From NCBI RefSeq assembly GCF_030269325.1, contig NZ_BSTD01000005.1:391391-455390 (forward strand): 64,000 bases of DNA. The letters are read 5' to 3'. This DNA comes from Amycolatopsis sp. NBRC 101858 (GTDB taxonomy: Bacteria; Actinomycetota; Actinomycetes; Mycobacteriales; Pseudonocardiaceae). Below, in pieces: positions 52,150 through 59,458 of the stretch. The first letter of the stretch is position 1. Each line of letters opens with the position of its first letter. The notes beneath the pieces are model-generated. The model had not been told where the DNA came from. It saw only the letters and a list, made by a program, of their open reading frames with translations, and did not search any database. Position numbers and translations under genes: made by a program.

Positions 52150-52331
52150 GCGTCCAGGGCAAGAAGGTCGTGCAGATGGGCGGCGTCCACCGCCGCGGCA
52201 CGGCTTGCGTTTCGCCCAAGGCGCTCTACGCCCGCCCGATGGCGCTCCGCAACCTGTACACCGACGCCGGATCGATCATCCGGCGCGGCCAGGCCGAAGC
52301 GGTCGCCGCTCACCAAGAGAACGCGCGCTAA
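52146..52331 (+). CDS. Novel 61-aa basic protein between rpsM and rpsK
   Basis: GTG 52146 overlaps the rpsM stop by GTGA and the frame ends at TAA 52329-52331, 18 bp before rpsK. The 61-residue product starts [20 protein letters not shown], continues [20 protein letters not shown] and ends [10 protein letters not shown]; it is basic, as ribosome-associated proteins are. Codons are strongly G/C-ending, so it is very likely translated. rpsM is normally followed directly by rpsK, and I recognise no family. A role in ribosome assembly or regulation is inference from position only. Confidence 0.75.
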   Translation: MSVQGKKVVQMGGVHRRGTACVSPKALYARPMALRNLYTDAGSIIRRGQAEAVAAHQENAR

Positions 52332-52349
52332 CAGGAGAACCCTCAGAAC

Positions 52350-52757
52350 ATGCCACCGAAGTCTCGTACTGCGGCGGGGGCCAAGAAGGTCCGCCGCAAG
52401 GAAAAGAAGAATGTCGCGCACGGTCACGCGCACATCAAGAGCACCTTCAACAACACCATCGTCTCGATCACGGACCCGACCGGTGCCGTGATCGCGTGGG
52501 CGTCGAGTGGTCACGTGGGCTTCAAGGGCTCCCGTAAGTCCACCCCGTTCGCCGCGCAGATGGCCGCCGAGAACGCTGCCCGCAAGGCCGCCGAGCACGG
52601 CATGAAGAAGGTCGACGTCTTCGTGAAGGGCCCGGGTTCGGGCCGCGAGACGGCGATCCGCTCGCTGCAGGCGGCCGGCCTCGAGGTCGGCACCATCCAG
52701 GACGTGACCCCGCAGCCTCACAACGGCTGCCGCCCGCCCAAGCGGCGCCGGGTCTGA
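52350..52757 (+). CDS. rpsK: 30S ribosomal protein S11
   Basis: A 135-residue S11 of the 30S platform. Core: [20 protein letters not shown] and [20 protein letters not shown]; ends [12 protein letters not shown] 52350 has AGGAGA upstream. Confidence 0.98.
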   Translation: MPPKSRTAAGAKKVRRKEKKNVAHGHAHIKSTFNNTIVSITDPTGAVIAWASSGHVGFKGSRKSTPFAAQMAAENAARKAAEHGMKKVDVFVKGPGSGRETAIRSLQAAGLEVGTIQDVTPQPHNGCRPPKRRRV

Positions 52758-52780
52758 GGAACGGGGAGGAGTAAGAAGAA

Positions 52781-53386
52781 ATGGCTCGTTACACCGGCCC
52801 CGCGACGCGTATTTCGCGTCGCCTCAAGGTTGACCTCATCGGCGGCGACCAGGCTTTCGAGCGTCGCCCCTACCCGCCGGGCCAGCACGGCCGCGGGCGC
52901 ATCAAGGAGTCCGAGTACCTCCTGCAGTCGCAGGAGAAGCAGAAGGCTCGCTACACCTACGGCGTTCTCGAGCGTCAGTTCGTCCGGTACTACAAGGAAG
53001 CCGTCCGGCGTCCCGGCAAGACCGGTGAGAACCTGCTGCAGATCCTCGAGTCCCGCCTGGACAACGTGATCTACCGCGCCGGCATCGCCCGCACCCGCCG
53101 TCAGGCGCGTCAGCTGGTGAGCCACGGCCACTTCCTGGTCAACGGCGTCAAGGTCAACGTCCCGTCCTTCCAGGTCTCGAAGTGGGACATCATCGACGTG
53201 CGGCCGAAGTCGTTCGCGATGCTGCCCTTCGTCGTGGCGAAGGAGTCCTACGGCGACCGCCCGATCCCGGCGTGGCTGCAGGTCGTCCAGTCCAACCTCC
53301 GCGTGCTGGTCCACCAGCTGCCGGAGCGTGCGCAGATCGACGTTCCGGTTCAGGAACAGCTGATCGTCGAGCTCTACTCGAAGTAG
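52781..53386 (+). CDS. rpsD: 30S ribosomal protein S4, zinc-free form
   Basis: A 201-residue S4 that starts 16S rRNA folding. Has RRPYPPGQHGRGRIKESEYL and the S4 domain RLDNVIYRAGIARTRRQARQ. No Cys cluster near the N-terminus, so it is the C-minus form. In E. coli S4 represses the alpha operon. Confidence 0.98.
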   Translation: MARYTGPATRISRRLKVDLIGGDQAFERRPYPPGQHGRGRIKESEYLLQSQEKQKARYTYGVLERQFVRYYKEAVRRPGKTGENLLQILESRLDNVIYRAGIARTRRQARQLVSHGHFLVNGVKVNVPSFQVSKWDIIDVRPKSFAMLPFVVAKESYGDRPIPAWLQVVQSNLRVLVHQLPERAQIDVPVQEQLIVELYSK

Positions 53387-53404
53387 TCCGGCACCGTCGG
53401 ACAA

Positions 53405-53433
53405 GGCGGCGGCGCGACAGGTGCGCCGCCGCC
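53405..53433 (+). other. Hairpin between rpsD and rpoA
   Basis: GGCGGCGGCGC, 7-nt loop, GCGCCGCCGCC: a perfect 11-bp stem 19 nt after the rpsD stop. It may lower read-through into rpoA or protect an RNA end. Confidence 0.6.
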
Positions 53434-53488
53434 GCGCCATCCCTTCGACGTCATATGGCGGGCGTCGTCTGGAAAGGAATTTGGAAGA

Positions 53489-54559
53489 ATGCTGATTTCC
53501 CAGCGGCCGGCTCTCGGCGAAGAGACGGTCAACGAGACCCGCTCCCGGTTCACCATCGAACCGCTGGAGCCCGGCTTCGGCTACACGCTCGGCAACTCGC
53601 TGCGTCGTACGCTGCTGTCGTCCATCCCGGGCGCGGCCGTGACGAGCATCCGCATCGACGGCGTGCTGCACGAGTTCACCACCGTTCCGGGGGTGAAGGA
53701 AGACGTCACCGACATCATCCTGAACCTCAAGGAGCTCGTGGTGTCCTCGGAAGAGGACGAGCCGGTCACCATGTACCTGCGCAAGCAGGGCCCGGGTGAG
53801 GTCACGGCGGCCGACATCGTGCCGCCGGCGGGTGTCACCGTGCACAACCCGGATCTGCACATCGCGTCGCTGAACGGCAAGGGCAAGCTCGAGATCGAGC
53901 TCGTCGTCGAGCGCGGCCGCGGTTACGTTCCGGCCCTGCAGAACAAGCAGGCGGGCGCGGAGATCGGCCGGATCCCGGTCGACTCGATCTACTCGCCGGT
54001 GCTCAAGGTGACGTACAAGGTCGAGGCCACCCGTGTCGAGCAGCGCACCGACTTCGACAAGCTGATCCTGGACGTCGAGACCAAGCCGTCGATCACGCCG
54101 CGCGACGCGGTCGCGTCGGCCGGCAAGACGCTGGTGGAGCTGTTCGGTCTCGCCCGCGAGCTGAACGTCGACGCCGAGGGCATCGAGATCGGCCCGTCGC
54201 CGCAGGAGGCGGACACCATCGCCGCCTACGCGATGCCGATCGAGGACCTGGACCTCACCGTCCGGTCGTACAACTGCCTCAAGCGCGAGGGCATCCACAC
54301 GGTGGGCGAGCTCGTCTCGCGCTCCGAGGCGGACTTGCTCGACATCCGCAACTTCGGCGCCAAGTCGATTGACGAGGTCAAGCTCAAGCTCGTCGGCCTC
54401 GGCCTCGCGCTGAAGGACAGCCCGCCCGGGTTCGACCCGACCGCGGCTGCCGCCAGCTACGACGGTGAAGGCTGGTCGGAGGGTGTCGGTGGCATCGCCG
54501 ACGGGATTTCGGACGGCCACGACGATGGCCAGGACTACGCAGAGACCGAGCAGCTCTAG
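53489..54559 (+). CDS. rpoA: DNA-directed RNA polymerase alpha subunit
   Basis: A 356-residue alpha subunit. N-terminal assembly domain: [21 protein letters not shown]-terminal DNA-binding domain (about 245-315): [20 protein letters not shown] and [20 protein letters not shown]. The last 35 residues are an acidic Asp/Gly tail ([14 protein letters not shown]). ATG 53489 has GGAAGA upstream. Confidence 0.99.
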   Translation: MLISQRPALGEETVNETRSRFTIEPLEPGFGYTLGNSLRRTLLSSIPGAAVTSIRIDGVLHEFTTVPGVKEDVTDIILNLKELVVSSEEDEPVTMYLRKQGPGEVTAADIVPPAGVTVHNPDLHIASLNGKGKLEIELVVERGRGYVPALQNKQAGAEIGRIPVDSIYSPVLKVTYKVEATRVEQRTDFDKLILDVETKPSITPRDAVASAGKTLVELFGLARELNVDAEGIEIGPSPQEADTIAAYAMPIEDLDLTVRSYNCLKREGIHTVGELVSRSEADLLDIRNFGAKSIDEVKLKLVGLGLALKDSPPGFDPTAAAASYDGEGWSEGVGGIADGISDGHDDGQDYAETEQL

Positions 54560-54603
54560 GGCTCTGTGCCTGGACGCTGCGAGCTGAACTAGTAGGAGAA
54601 CCA

Positions 54604-55275
54604 ATGCCCACCCCTACCAAGGGAGCCCGGCTCGGCGGGTCGTCCGCGCACGAGCGGCTGATCCTGGCCAACTTGGCCACGCAGCTGTTCGAGCACGGCA
54701 AGATCACGACGACCGAGGCGAAGGCGAAGCGGGTCCGTCCGCTGGCCGAGAAGCTGATCACCAAGGCGAAGCGGGGCGACCTGCACAACCGCCGTCAGGT
54801 GCAGCGCGTCGTCCGTGACAAGGACGTCGTCCACAAGCTGTTCGCCGAGATCGGCCCGCACTTCGCGGAGCGCGACGGTGGCTACACCCGGATCACCAAG
54901 ACGATGCCGCGCAAGGGCGACAACGCCAAGATGGCGGTCATCGAACTGGTGCCCGAGAAGACCGTGACGAGCGAGGCCGAGCGCGCGCGCAAGACCAAGT
55001 TCGCCAAGGACGAGAAGCCGGCCGCCGTCGAGGCCCCGGCCGCCGAGGAAGCCGCTTCGGAGGCTCCCTACGGCGAGGGCAGCCACGCCGCGCTCGAGGA
55101 CGGGACGCAGCCCGAGGGCTTCCCGATCAAGGGCAACGACGAGTCGAAGTACTACCACACCGAGGACAGCCCGTACTACGAGCAGACCAAGGCCGAGGTG
55201 TGGTTCGCCACCGCCGAGGCCGCGGAAGCCGCGGGCTTCTCGCTGCCGCCGTCGCAGCAGGACGACGAGTCCTGA
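54604..55275 (+). CDS. rplQ: 50S ribosomal protein L17 with fused C-terminal domain
   Basis: A 223-residue L17. The core (1-117, [40 protein letters not shown]) is complete. An Ala/Glu linker (118-165) leads to an extra module, residues about 166-212: [48 protein letters not shown]. Its KGN/KxYH/AExxF/EAxAAGF pattern resembles the small sunset-type domain known from nuclease-linked proteins (recalled, not searched). GGAGAACC precedes the ATG. Confidence 0.96.
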   Translation: MPTPTKGARLGGSSAHERLILANLATQLFEHGKITTTEAKAKRVRPLAEKLITKAKRGDLHNRRQVQRVVRDKDVVHKLFAEIGPHFAERDGGYTRITKTMPRKGDNAKMAVIELVPEKTVTSEAERARKTKFAKDEKPAAVEAPAAEEAASEAPYGEGSHAALEDGTQPEGFPIKGNDESKYYHTEDSPYYEQTKAEVWFATAEAAEAAGFSLPPSQQDDES

Positions 55276-56168
55276 CGACGGAAGCCGTTCCGGACGAGCC
55301 CGCCATCCCCGCTGGGGAAGGCGGGCTCGTTCGTCTGCGCCTGGACGTCTCCTACGACGGCACGGACTTCTCGGGCTGGGCTCGCCAGCCGTCGCGCCGC
55401 ACGGTGCAGGGCGTCCTGGAAGAGGCGTTGCACCGGCAGCCGCCGGGGGCTTCGGTGCCGAAGTCCGTGGTGGTCGCGGGCCGCACGGATGCCGGGGTGC
55501 ACGCGACGGGCCAGGTGGTGCACGTCGACGTCGTGCCGCTCACGGAGTCCTCCGGGCGGATTCCGGTGTCCCCGGAAGGGATCCCGGACCTGACCCGCAT
55601 GGCGGGCCGCTGGAACCGCCTCCTGCCCGGTGACGTCCGGGTGCTGGGCGCCCGGGTGGCCCCGGAGGGTTTCGACGCGCGGTTCTCCGCCGTGCGCCGG
55701 CACTACCGCTACCGCGTGTCCGACGCGCCGTGGGGCGTGGACCCGTTGCGCCGCAACGACACTCTCGCGTGGAACCGTCCACTGTCGACGGACGCGATGA
55801 ACGAGGCGGCGGCGTCCCTGCTGGGCCTGCAGGACTTCGCGGCGTACTGCAAGCAGCGCGACACGGGCACGACGATCCGCGAGCTGCAGCGCCTGGAGTG
55901 GCGGCGGGTGGACGAGCACCTGCTGGAGGTGGCGGTCTCGGCGGACGCGTTCTGCCACTCGATGGTCCGCAGCCTGGTCGGCGCCCTGCTCCTGGTGGGC
56001 GACGGCCGCCGAGGGCGCGACTGGCCGGCGGAGGTGCTGGCCAGCGGCGTGCGCGACAGTGCGGTGGCACCCGCGCACGGCCTCACGTTGACGGCGGTGG
56101 ACTACCCGCCGGACGCCGAACTGGCGGCCCGGGCGGAGCAGACACGCAACGTCCGCACGTCACCCTGA
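55200..56168 (+). CDS. truA: tRNA pseudouridine38-40 synthase TruA
   Basis: A pseudouridine synthase acting on positions 38-40 of tRNA anticodon arms. Catalytic core: [18 protein letters not shown] and [20 protein letters not shown], with the nucleophilic Asp in RTDAGVHA; also [18 protein letters not shown]. The start is a problem: there is no ATG, GTG or TTG in frame between the rplQ stop and the core. The options are GTG 55200 (76-bp overlap with rplQ) or CTG 55272, which has AGGA about ten bases upstream and overlaps the rplQ stop. Confidence 0.93.
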   Translation: MVRHRRGRGSRGLLAAAVAAGRRVLTTEAVPDEPAIPAGEGGLVRLRLDVSYDGTDFSGWARQPSRRTVQGVLEEALHRQPPGASVPKSVVVAGRTDAGVHATGQVVHVDVVPLTESSGRIPVSPEGIPDLTRMAGRWNRLLPGDVRVLGARVAPEGFDARFSAVRRHYRYRVSDAPWGVDPLRRNDTLAWNRPLSTDAMNEAAASLLGLQDFAAYCKQRDTGTTIRELQRLEWRRVDEHLLEVAVSADAFCHSMVRSLVGALLLVGDGRRGRDWPAEVLASGVRDSAVAPAHGLTLTAVDYPPDAELAARAEQTRNVRTSP

Positions 56169-56173
56169 CAAGA

Positions 56174-56857
56174 TCAACAAATCGGGTGAAGGCGGCGAAC
56201 GTGCCGCCCGGGATGTGGCATGTTCGAGGCATGTCGACAAGCCTTCGTCGCATCACCGCGGGAATCGTGGCCGGCTTCGGCGCCGCGCTGGTGCTCCCCG
56301 CCACAGCCACCGCGGCGCCGCTCCCGTTCCCGTGCGGATACAGCTCGCAGGGCATGGACGCGCACTACCGGCACTGCGCCAACACCTTCGCCCTGATCCA
56401 CGTGGACTGGGACAACGGCAACCACTACACCGACTGCTACGGCCCCTGGGACGAGCAAACCCTCTGGCACGACGGCAACCACCGCCAGGTCAACGCGTAC
56501 TTCGTGAACACACCGCCGCGGCTGCTGAAGAACGCCTCCGGCAACTGGATCTGCAGCGCGTCCCAGCCGGACGCCTAGCGAAAGCCGTGAGGGGCATTCA
56601 TAGCCTGGGAAGAGGCACATGCCTCGCGGATGGTTGCTGATCACCCAGATCGCGTGGACGACGCCCTGCCCGCGCAAGTCGGGGGAGCCCCATTCGAACG
56701 AGGCCATCCGGCTGGTGTCGTTCTCGCCGGTGTTGAGGCAGATCTTGCCCGCCGGGCAAGCGGCCTGCGTCGCCGCGGATGCCGTCGGGGCGAATCCCGC
56801 CGCCAGAAGCGCGGCAGATGCGGCGAACACGGCAACATGCGCGACCGGGCCGGACAA
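56174..56857 (-). CDS. Secreted I36-like protein, truncated or run-on C-terminus
   Basis: The first 90 residues look real: a signal peptide ending PTASA, then CPAGKICLNTGENDTSRMAS and FEWGSPDLRGQG, like small secreted peptidase-inhibitor I36-type proteins. After GMCLFPGYECPSR the frame simply runs antisense through the + gene at 56231-56578 to a stop at 56174. The normal C-terminus (a further Trp/Gly/Tyr-rich strand and Cys) is not seen. It may be a truncated gene or a decayed copy; the true end is unclear. Confidence 0.42.
   Translation of the reverse strand: MSGPVAHVAVFAASAALLAAGFAPTASAATQAACPAGKICLNTGENDTSRMASFEWGSPDLRGQGVVHAIWVISNHPRGMCLFPGYECPSRLSLGVRLGRAADPVAGGVLQQPRRCVHEVRVDLAVVAVVPEGLLVPGAVAVGVVVAVVPVHVDQGEGVGAVPVVRVHALRAVSARERERRRGGCGGEHQRGAEAGHDSRGDATKACRHASNMPHPGRHVRRLHPIC
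56231..56578 (+). CDS. Small secreted Cys-rich protein
   Basis: A 115-residue exported protein: signal peptide (residues about 1-28, ending ATATA), then PLPFPCGYSSQGMDAHYRHC, IHVDWDNGNHYTDCYGPWDE, with four Cys in the mature part, likely two disulphides. It resembles short secreted proteins of the DUF6355 kind (recalled, unverified). No clear RBS. Codon use favours this frame over the opposite strand. Confidence 0.7.
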   Translation: MSTSLRRITAGIVAGFGAALVLPATATAAPLPFPCGYSSQGMDAHYRHCANTFALIHVDWDNGNHYTDCYGPWDEQTLWHDGNHRQVNAYFVNTPPRLLKNASGNWICSASQPDA

Positions 56858-56860
56858 GAA

Positions 56861-56895
56861 GAAGCGGGTGGCTCCCGAGGGGAACCACCCGCTTC
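56861..56895 (-). terminator. Terminator of the eccE operon
   Basis: GAAGCGGGTGG / CCACCCGCTTC, an 11-bp perfect stem with a 13-nt loop; on the - strand TTCTT follows. It lies between the end of the eccE-partner gene (56913) and the start of the next - gene (56857). Confidence 0.65.
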
Positions 56896-56912
56896 CGTTC
56901 GTCCGGAGAACC

Positions 56913-57632
56913 TCAGTCGCCGCGGCGGACCGGGCCCAGGAGTTGCTGCTCCTTGCCCGTCGTCACCAGGCGCAGGGGCCGCCACAGGTTGCGGCCCAGG
57001 GCCACCACCTGGTCGTCCTTCAGCATCGTCAGCTGGCGCATCATCTGCGGCGGCAGGTTCCAGATGCGGCCCGCCAGCTCGGCCTGGCCGGCCGGGAGGC
57101 GCTGCATCAGCACCAGGTCCGCCGCGTTCGCCGTCACGCCCGCCTGGGGGTGCAGGTACGGCAGCACGTACACCGTCGTCTGCCACGGCGACCGCGGCGG
57201 GAACAGGTCCTGCGGGGTCGGGCCGCCGTCGGTCACCACCAGCAGCGGTGCGTCCTCCGACGGCCGCGGCAGCTCGACCGGCGACAACCGGCGGATCTGC
57301 ACCAGCGGCGACGGACGGCCGTCGCGGCTGCCGGCCGCGCGGGACAGCACCTGCCACTCGGTCGGGCGGCCGGTGGCCACCACGACCCACGCGCCGACCG
57401 CCATCGCGCGCATCGCCACCTGGCGGGCCAGGTACAGCCCGCCCACCAGCACGATGCGGGTCGGCGTCGAGCGCAGCGCCGAGATCGTCAGGGGCTCGCC
57501 CTTGAGGCCCGAGCCGAGCACGATGCCGCCGCGGTCGCCCGAGGGGCTGACCGCGTCGAGCATCGCGGGGTCCACCGTGAACTCCGGCGCCACACCGGTG
57601 TTCTGCCCGGCGTCACGAACACGGGAGCTCAT
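56913..57632 (-). CDS. Uncharacterised protein coupled to EccE
   Basis: A 239-residue soluble-looking protein. Starts MSSRVRDAGQNTGVAPEFTV and contains IVLVGGLYLARQVAMRAMAV, PLLVVTDGGPTPQDLFPPRS and LVLMQRLPAGQAELAGRIWN. Its ATG overlaps the eccE stop (ATGA), so the two are co-translated. It probably acts with the ESX membrane complex. No family recognised. Confidence 0.72.
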   Translation of the reverse strand: MSSRVRDAGQNTGVAPEFTVDPAMLDAVSPSGDRGGIVLGSGLKGEPLTISALRSTPTRIVLVGGLYLARQVAMRAMAVGAWVVVATGRPTEWQVLSRAAGSRDGRPSPLVQIRRLSPVELPRPSEDAPLLVVTDGGPTPQDLFPPRSPWQTTVYVLPYLHPQAGVTANAADLVLMQRLPAGQAELAGRIWNLPPQMMRQLTMLKDDQVVALGRNLWRPLRLVTTGKEQQLLGPVRRGD

Positions 57633-59302
57633 GCTGTTCCTCCGATCGGCAGCGTCGCGGCGAACGCCGAGACCTGGAGCCCGCGCAGCGGCGTCAGGTT
57701 CACGTCCAGCCGCTCGGACAGTCCCTGCAGCCGCTGGTCGGCGGCGTCGAGCTCACGCGGGTTGCGCGCGCTCAGCCGGACCACGCCGCGCAGCCCGATC
57801 TTGCCTTCGTCGGACGCCGGGGAAATCGACATCGCGAGCGTCGACGACAGCGCGCGGACGCTCGTCAGCGCGTTCAGGCTGCCGGCGATCTTGCCCTTCG
57901 GCCAGCCGGTGATCGCGTAGCTCGCGTGGCCGATGCCGGCCGCGGTCACCCCGGACCAGCGCTCCTGCAGCGTCACCTTGCTGGGCGAACCGGCGACGGC
58001 CGTCAGCTCCGCGGCCGAAATGCTCGCGCGCAGCAGCTCGTCCGGGTCGAGCGGCCGGGTCGGCACGCCCTGCGACTCCAGTGCGTTGCGCACCCGCGAA
58101 AGCGCGCCGATCAGCGCGCGGTGGGCGCCGACGACGCCGCCGCCGCGTTCCCGGATCGCCGCCGGGCAGCGCTTCGGGTCGAGCCGGATCGCGACCCACG
58201 TCGTCCGCCGCGCCGCCGCGGGCAGCGGCCCGAGCACCTCCATGTAGGAGCTCAGCGCGGGGGAATCCGCCGGCAGCGCCGCGCTGCCCGGGTAGCAGTG
58301 CCAGATCATCTGGATCGAATCGAGGACCACCCCGCGGTCTTCGAGGCACGGCGCGAGCGCCGACAGCGGCAGGCTCGGCGCGCCGCCGGCCTGGGTGATC
58401 AGCGCCGGCGTCGGCTCGACGAGCAGCACCGCCGTCCAGGTGCCGTCGTTCCAGGCGAGCCCGACCTGCTGGCGCTCGTGGTCGACGCCGTGCGCGACGA
58501 CGAGGTCCGGCACGGCGATCCGGAGCAGGTTGACGCGGGCGTCGTCCGGGCCGGTCACCGCGGTCTCTTCGGCGGCCAGCTCCTCGACCGTGCTCGGCGG
58601 CAGCGGCTCCGCGACGCGGTCGTGCGAGCGGAAGGAATAGCGCATCGTCAGCCCGATCCACTGGGTGAACCAGCGGCCGCGCCAGCGCAGCAGCGCGACG
58701 ATCAGGGCGAAGCCGACCACGCCGATCGCGACGTACTTCGTCGACATGTTGATGGCGAGCAGCACGAGCCCGACCGCGAGCCCGACCTCGAGCACGACGA
58801 GGTTCGCCACGGGGAGCGGGCCGAGGTTGACCCCCGAAGACCGGCGCCGCGCGGGGGGCGCCATCCGCACCGGGCTGGGCGGGGGAGTGGCAGGGCCGCT
58901 GTCGTCGGGTCCTTGCGGGCCACCGGGGCCACCGGGCCCACCCGGGCCGCCAGGACCACCGGGGCCGCCGCCACCGGGACCGCCAGGTCCGCCGGGACCA
59001 CCGGGGCCGCCAGGTCCACCTGGGCCACCGGGACCGCCGCCACCCGGGCCACCGGGACCACCGGGACGTCCGCCGGGACCACCGGGACCGGGTCCACCGG
59101 GGCCACGCGGGGGCATGGCCGGTCCGCCGGGGCCACCACCGGGTCCGCCGGGAACACCACCGGGTCCACCGGGGCCGCCCGGCACAGCTCCCGGACCGCC
59201 GGGACCACCGGGTCTCCCGGGCCGCGGCGGCGGGCCCGGCGGGCGGCCGGACGGCGGGGGCCCGGGCGGGCCAGGCGGACGTGGAGGAGTGGTGACGGAC
59301 AT
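57629..59302 (-). CDS. eccE: Type VII secretion protein EccE with collagen-like N-terminus
   Basis: A 557-residue ESX membrane-complex component. Residues 1-135 are almost pure Gly/Pro in GGP triplets. Two membrane helices follow (about 165-185 and 190-207, STKYVAIGVVGFALIVALLR), then WFTQWIGLTMRYSFRSHDR, the typical EccE join, and a C-terminal domain of about 330 residues. ATG 59302 is chosen as start with GGGGAAGAG upstream; the longer frame adds 30 non-conserved residues. Divergent from eccB. Confidence 0.85.
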   Translation of the reverse strand: MSVTTPPRPPGPPGPPPSGRPPGPPPRPGRPGGPGGPGAVPGGPGGPGGVPGGPGGGPGGPAMPPRGPGGPGPGGPGGRPGGPGGPGGGGPGGPGGPGGPGGPGGPGGPGGGGPGGPGGPGGPGGPGGPQGPDDSGPATPPPSPVRMAPPARRRSSGVNLGPLPVANLVVLEVGLAVGLVLLAINMSTKYVAIGVVGFALIVALLRWRGRWFTQWIGLTMRYSFRSHDRVAEPLPPSTVEELAAEETAVTGPDDARVNLLRIAVPDLVVAHGVDHERQQVGLAWNDGTWTAVLLVEPTPALITQAGGAPSLPLSALAPCLEDRGVVLDSIQMIWHCYPGSAALPADSPALSSYMEVLGPLPAAARRTTWVAIRLDPKRCPAAIRERGGGVVGAHRALIGALSRVRNALESQGVPTRPLDPDELLRASISAAELTAVAGSPSKVTLQERWSGVTAAGIGHASYAITGWPKGKIAGSLNALTSVRALSSTLAMSISPASDEGKIGLRGVVRLSARNPRELDAADQRLQGLSERLDVNLTPLRGLQVSAFAATLPIGGTA

Positions 59303-59458
59303 CCGCGCTTTCTCTTCCCCTCGTGCTTGCTGCGTACCCGGAAGCCGGGTCCCGGGGAATCCGACCCTAGCCGGAGTTGGTAGAAACCCCACACCAGACG
59401 GTCCCCGTACGGCTATCCTGCGGAACCGTACCGCGACGGGGAGAGCTGTAGGTCGAGA
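59303..59458. promoter_or_regulatory. Divergent promoter region eccE / eccB
   Basis: 156 bp between the two start codons. TATCCT at 59413-59418 is a possible -10 for eccB, without a clear -35. Control of both directions by shared sites is likely, but no operator was recognised. Confidence 0.35.
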
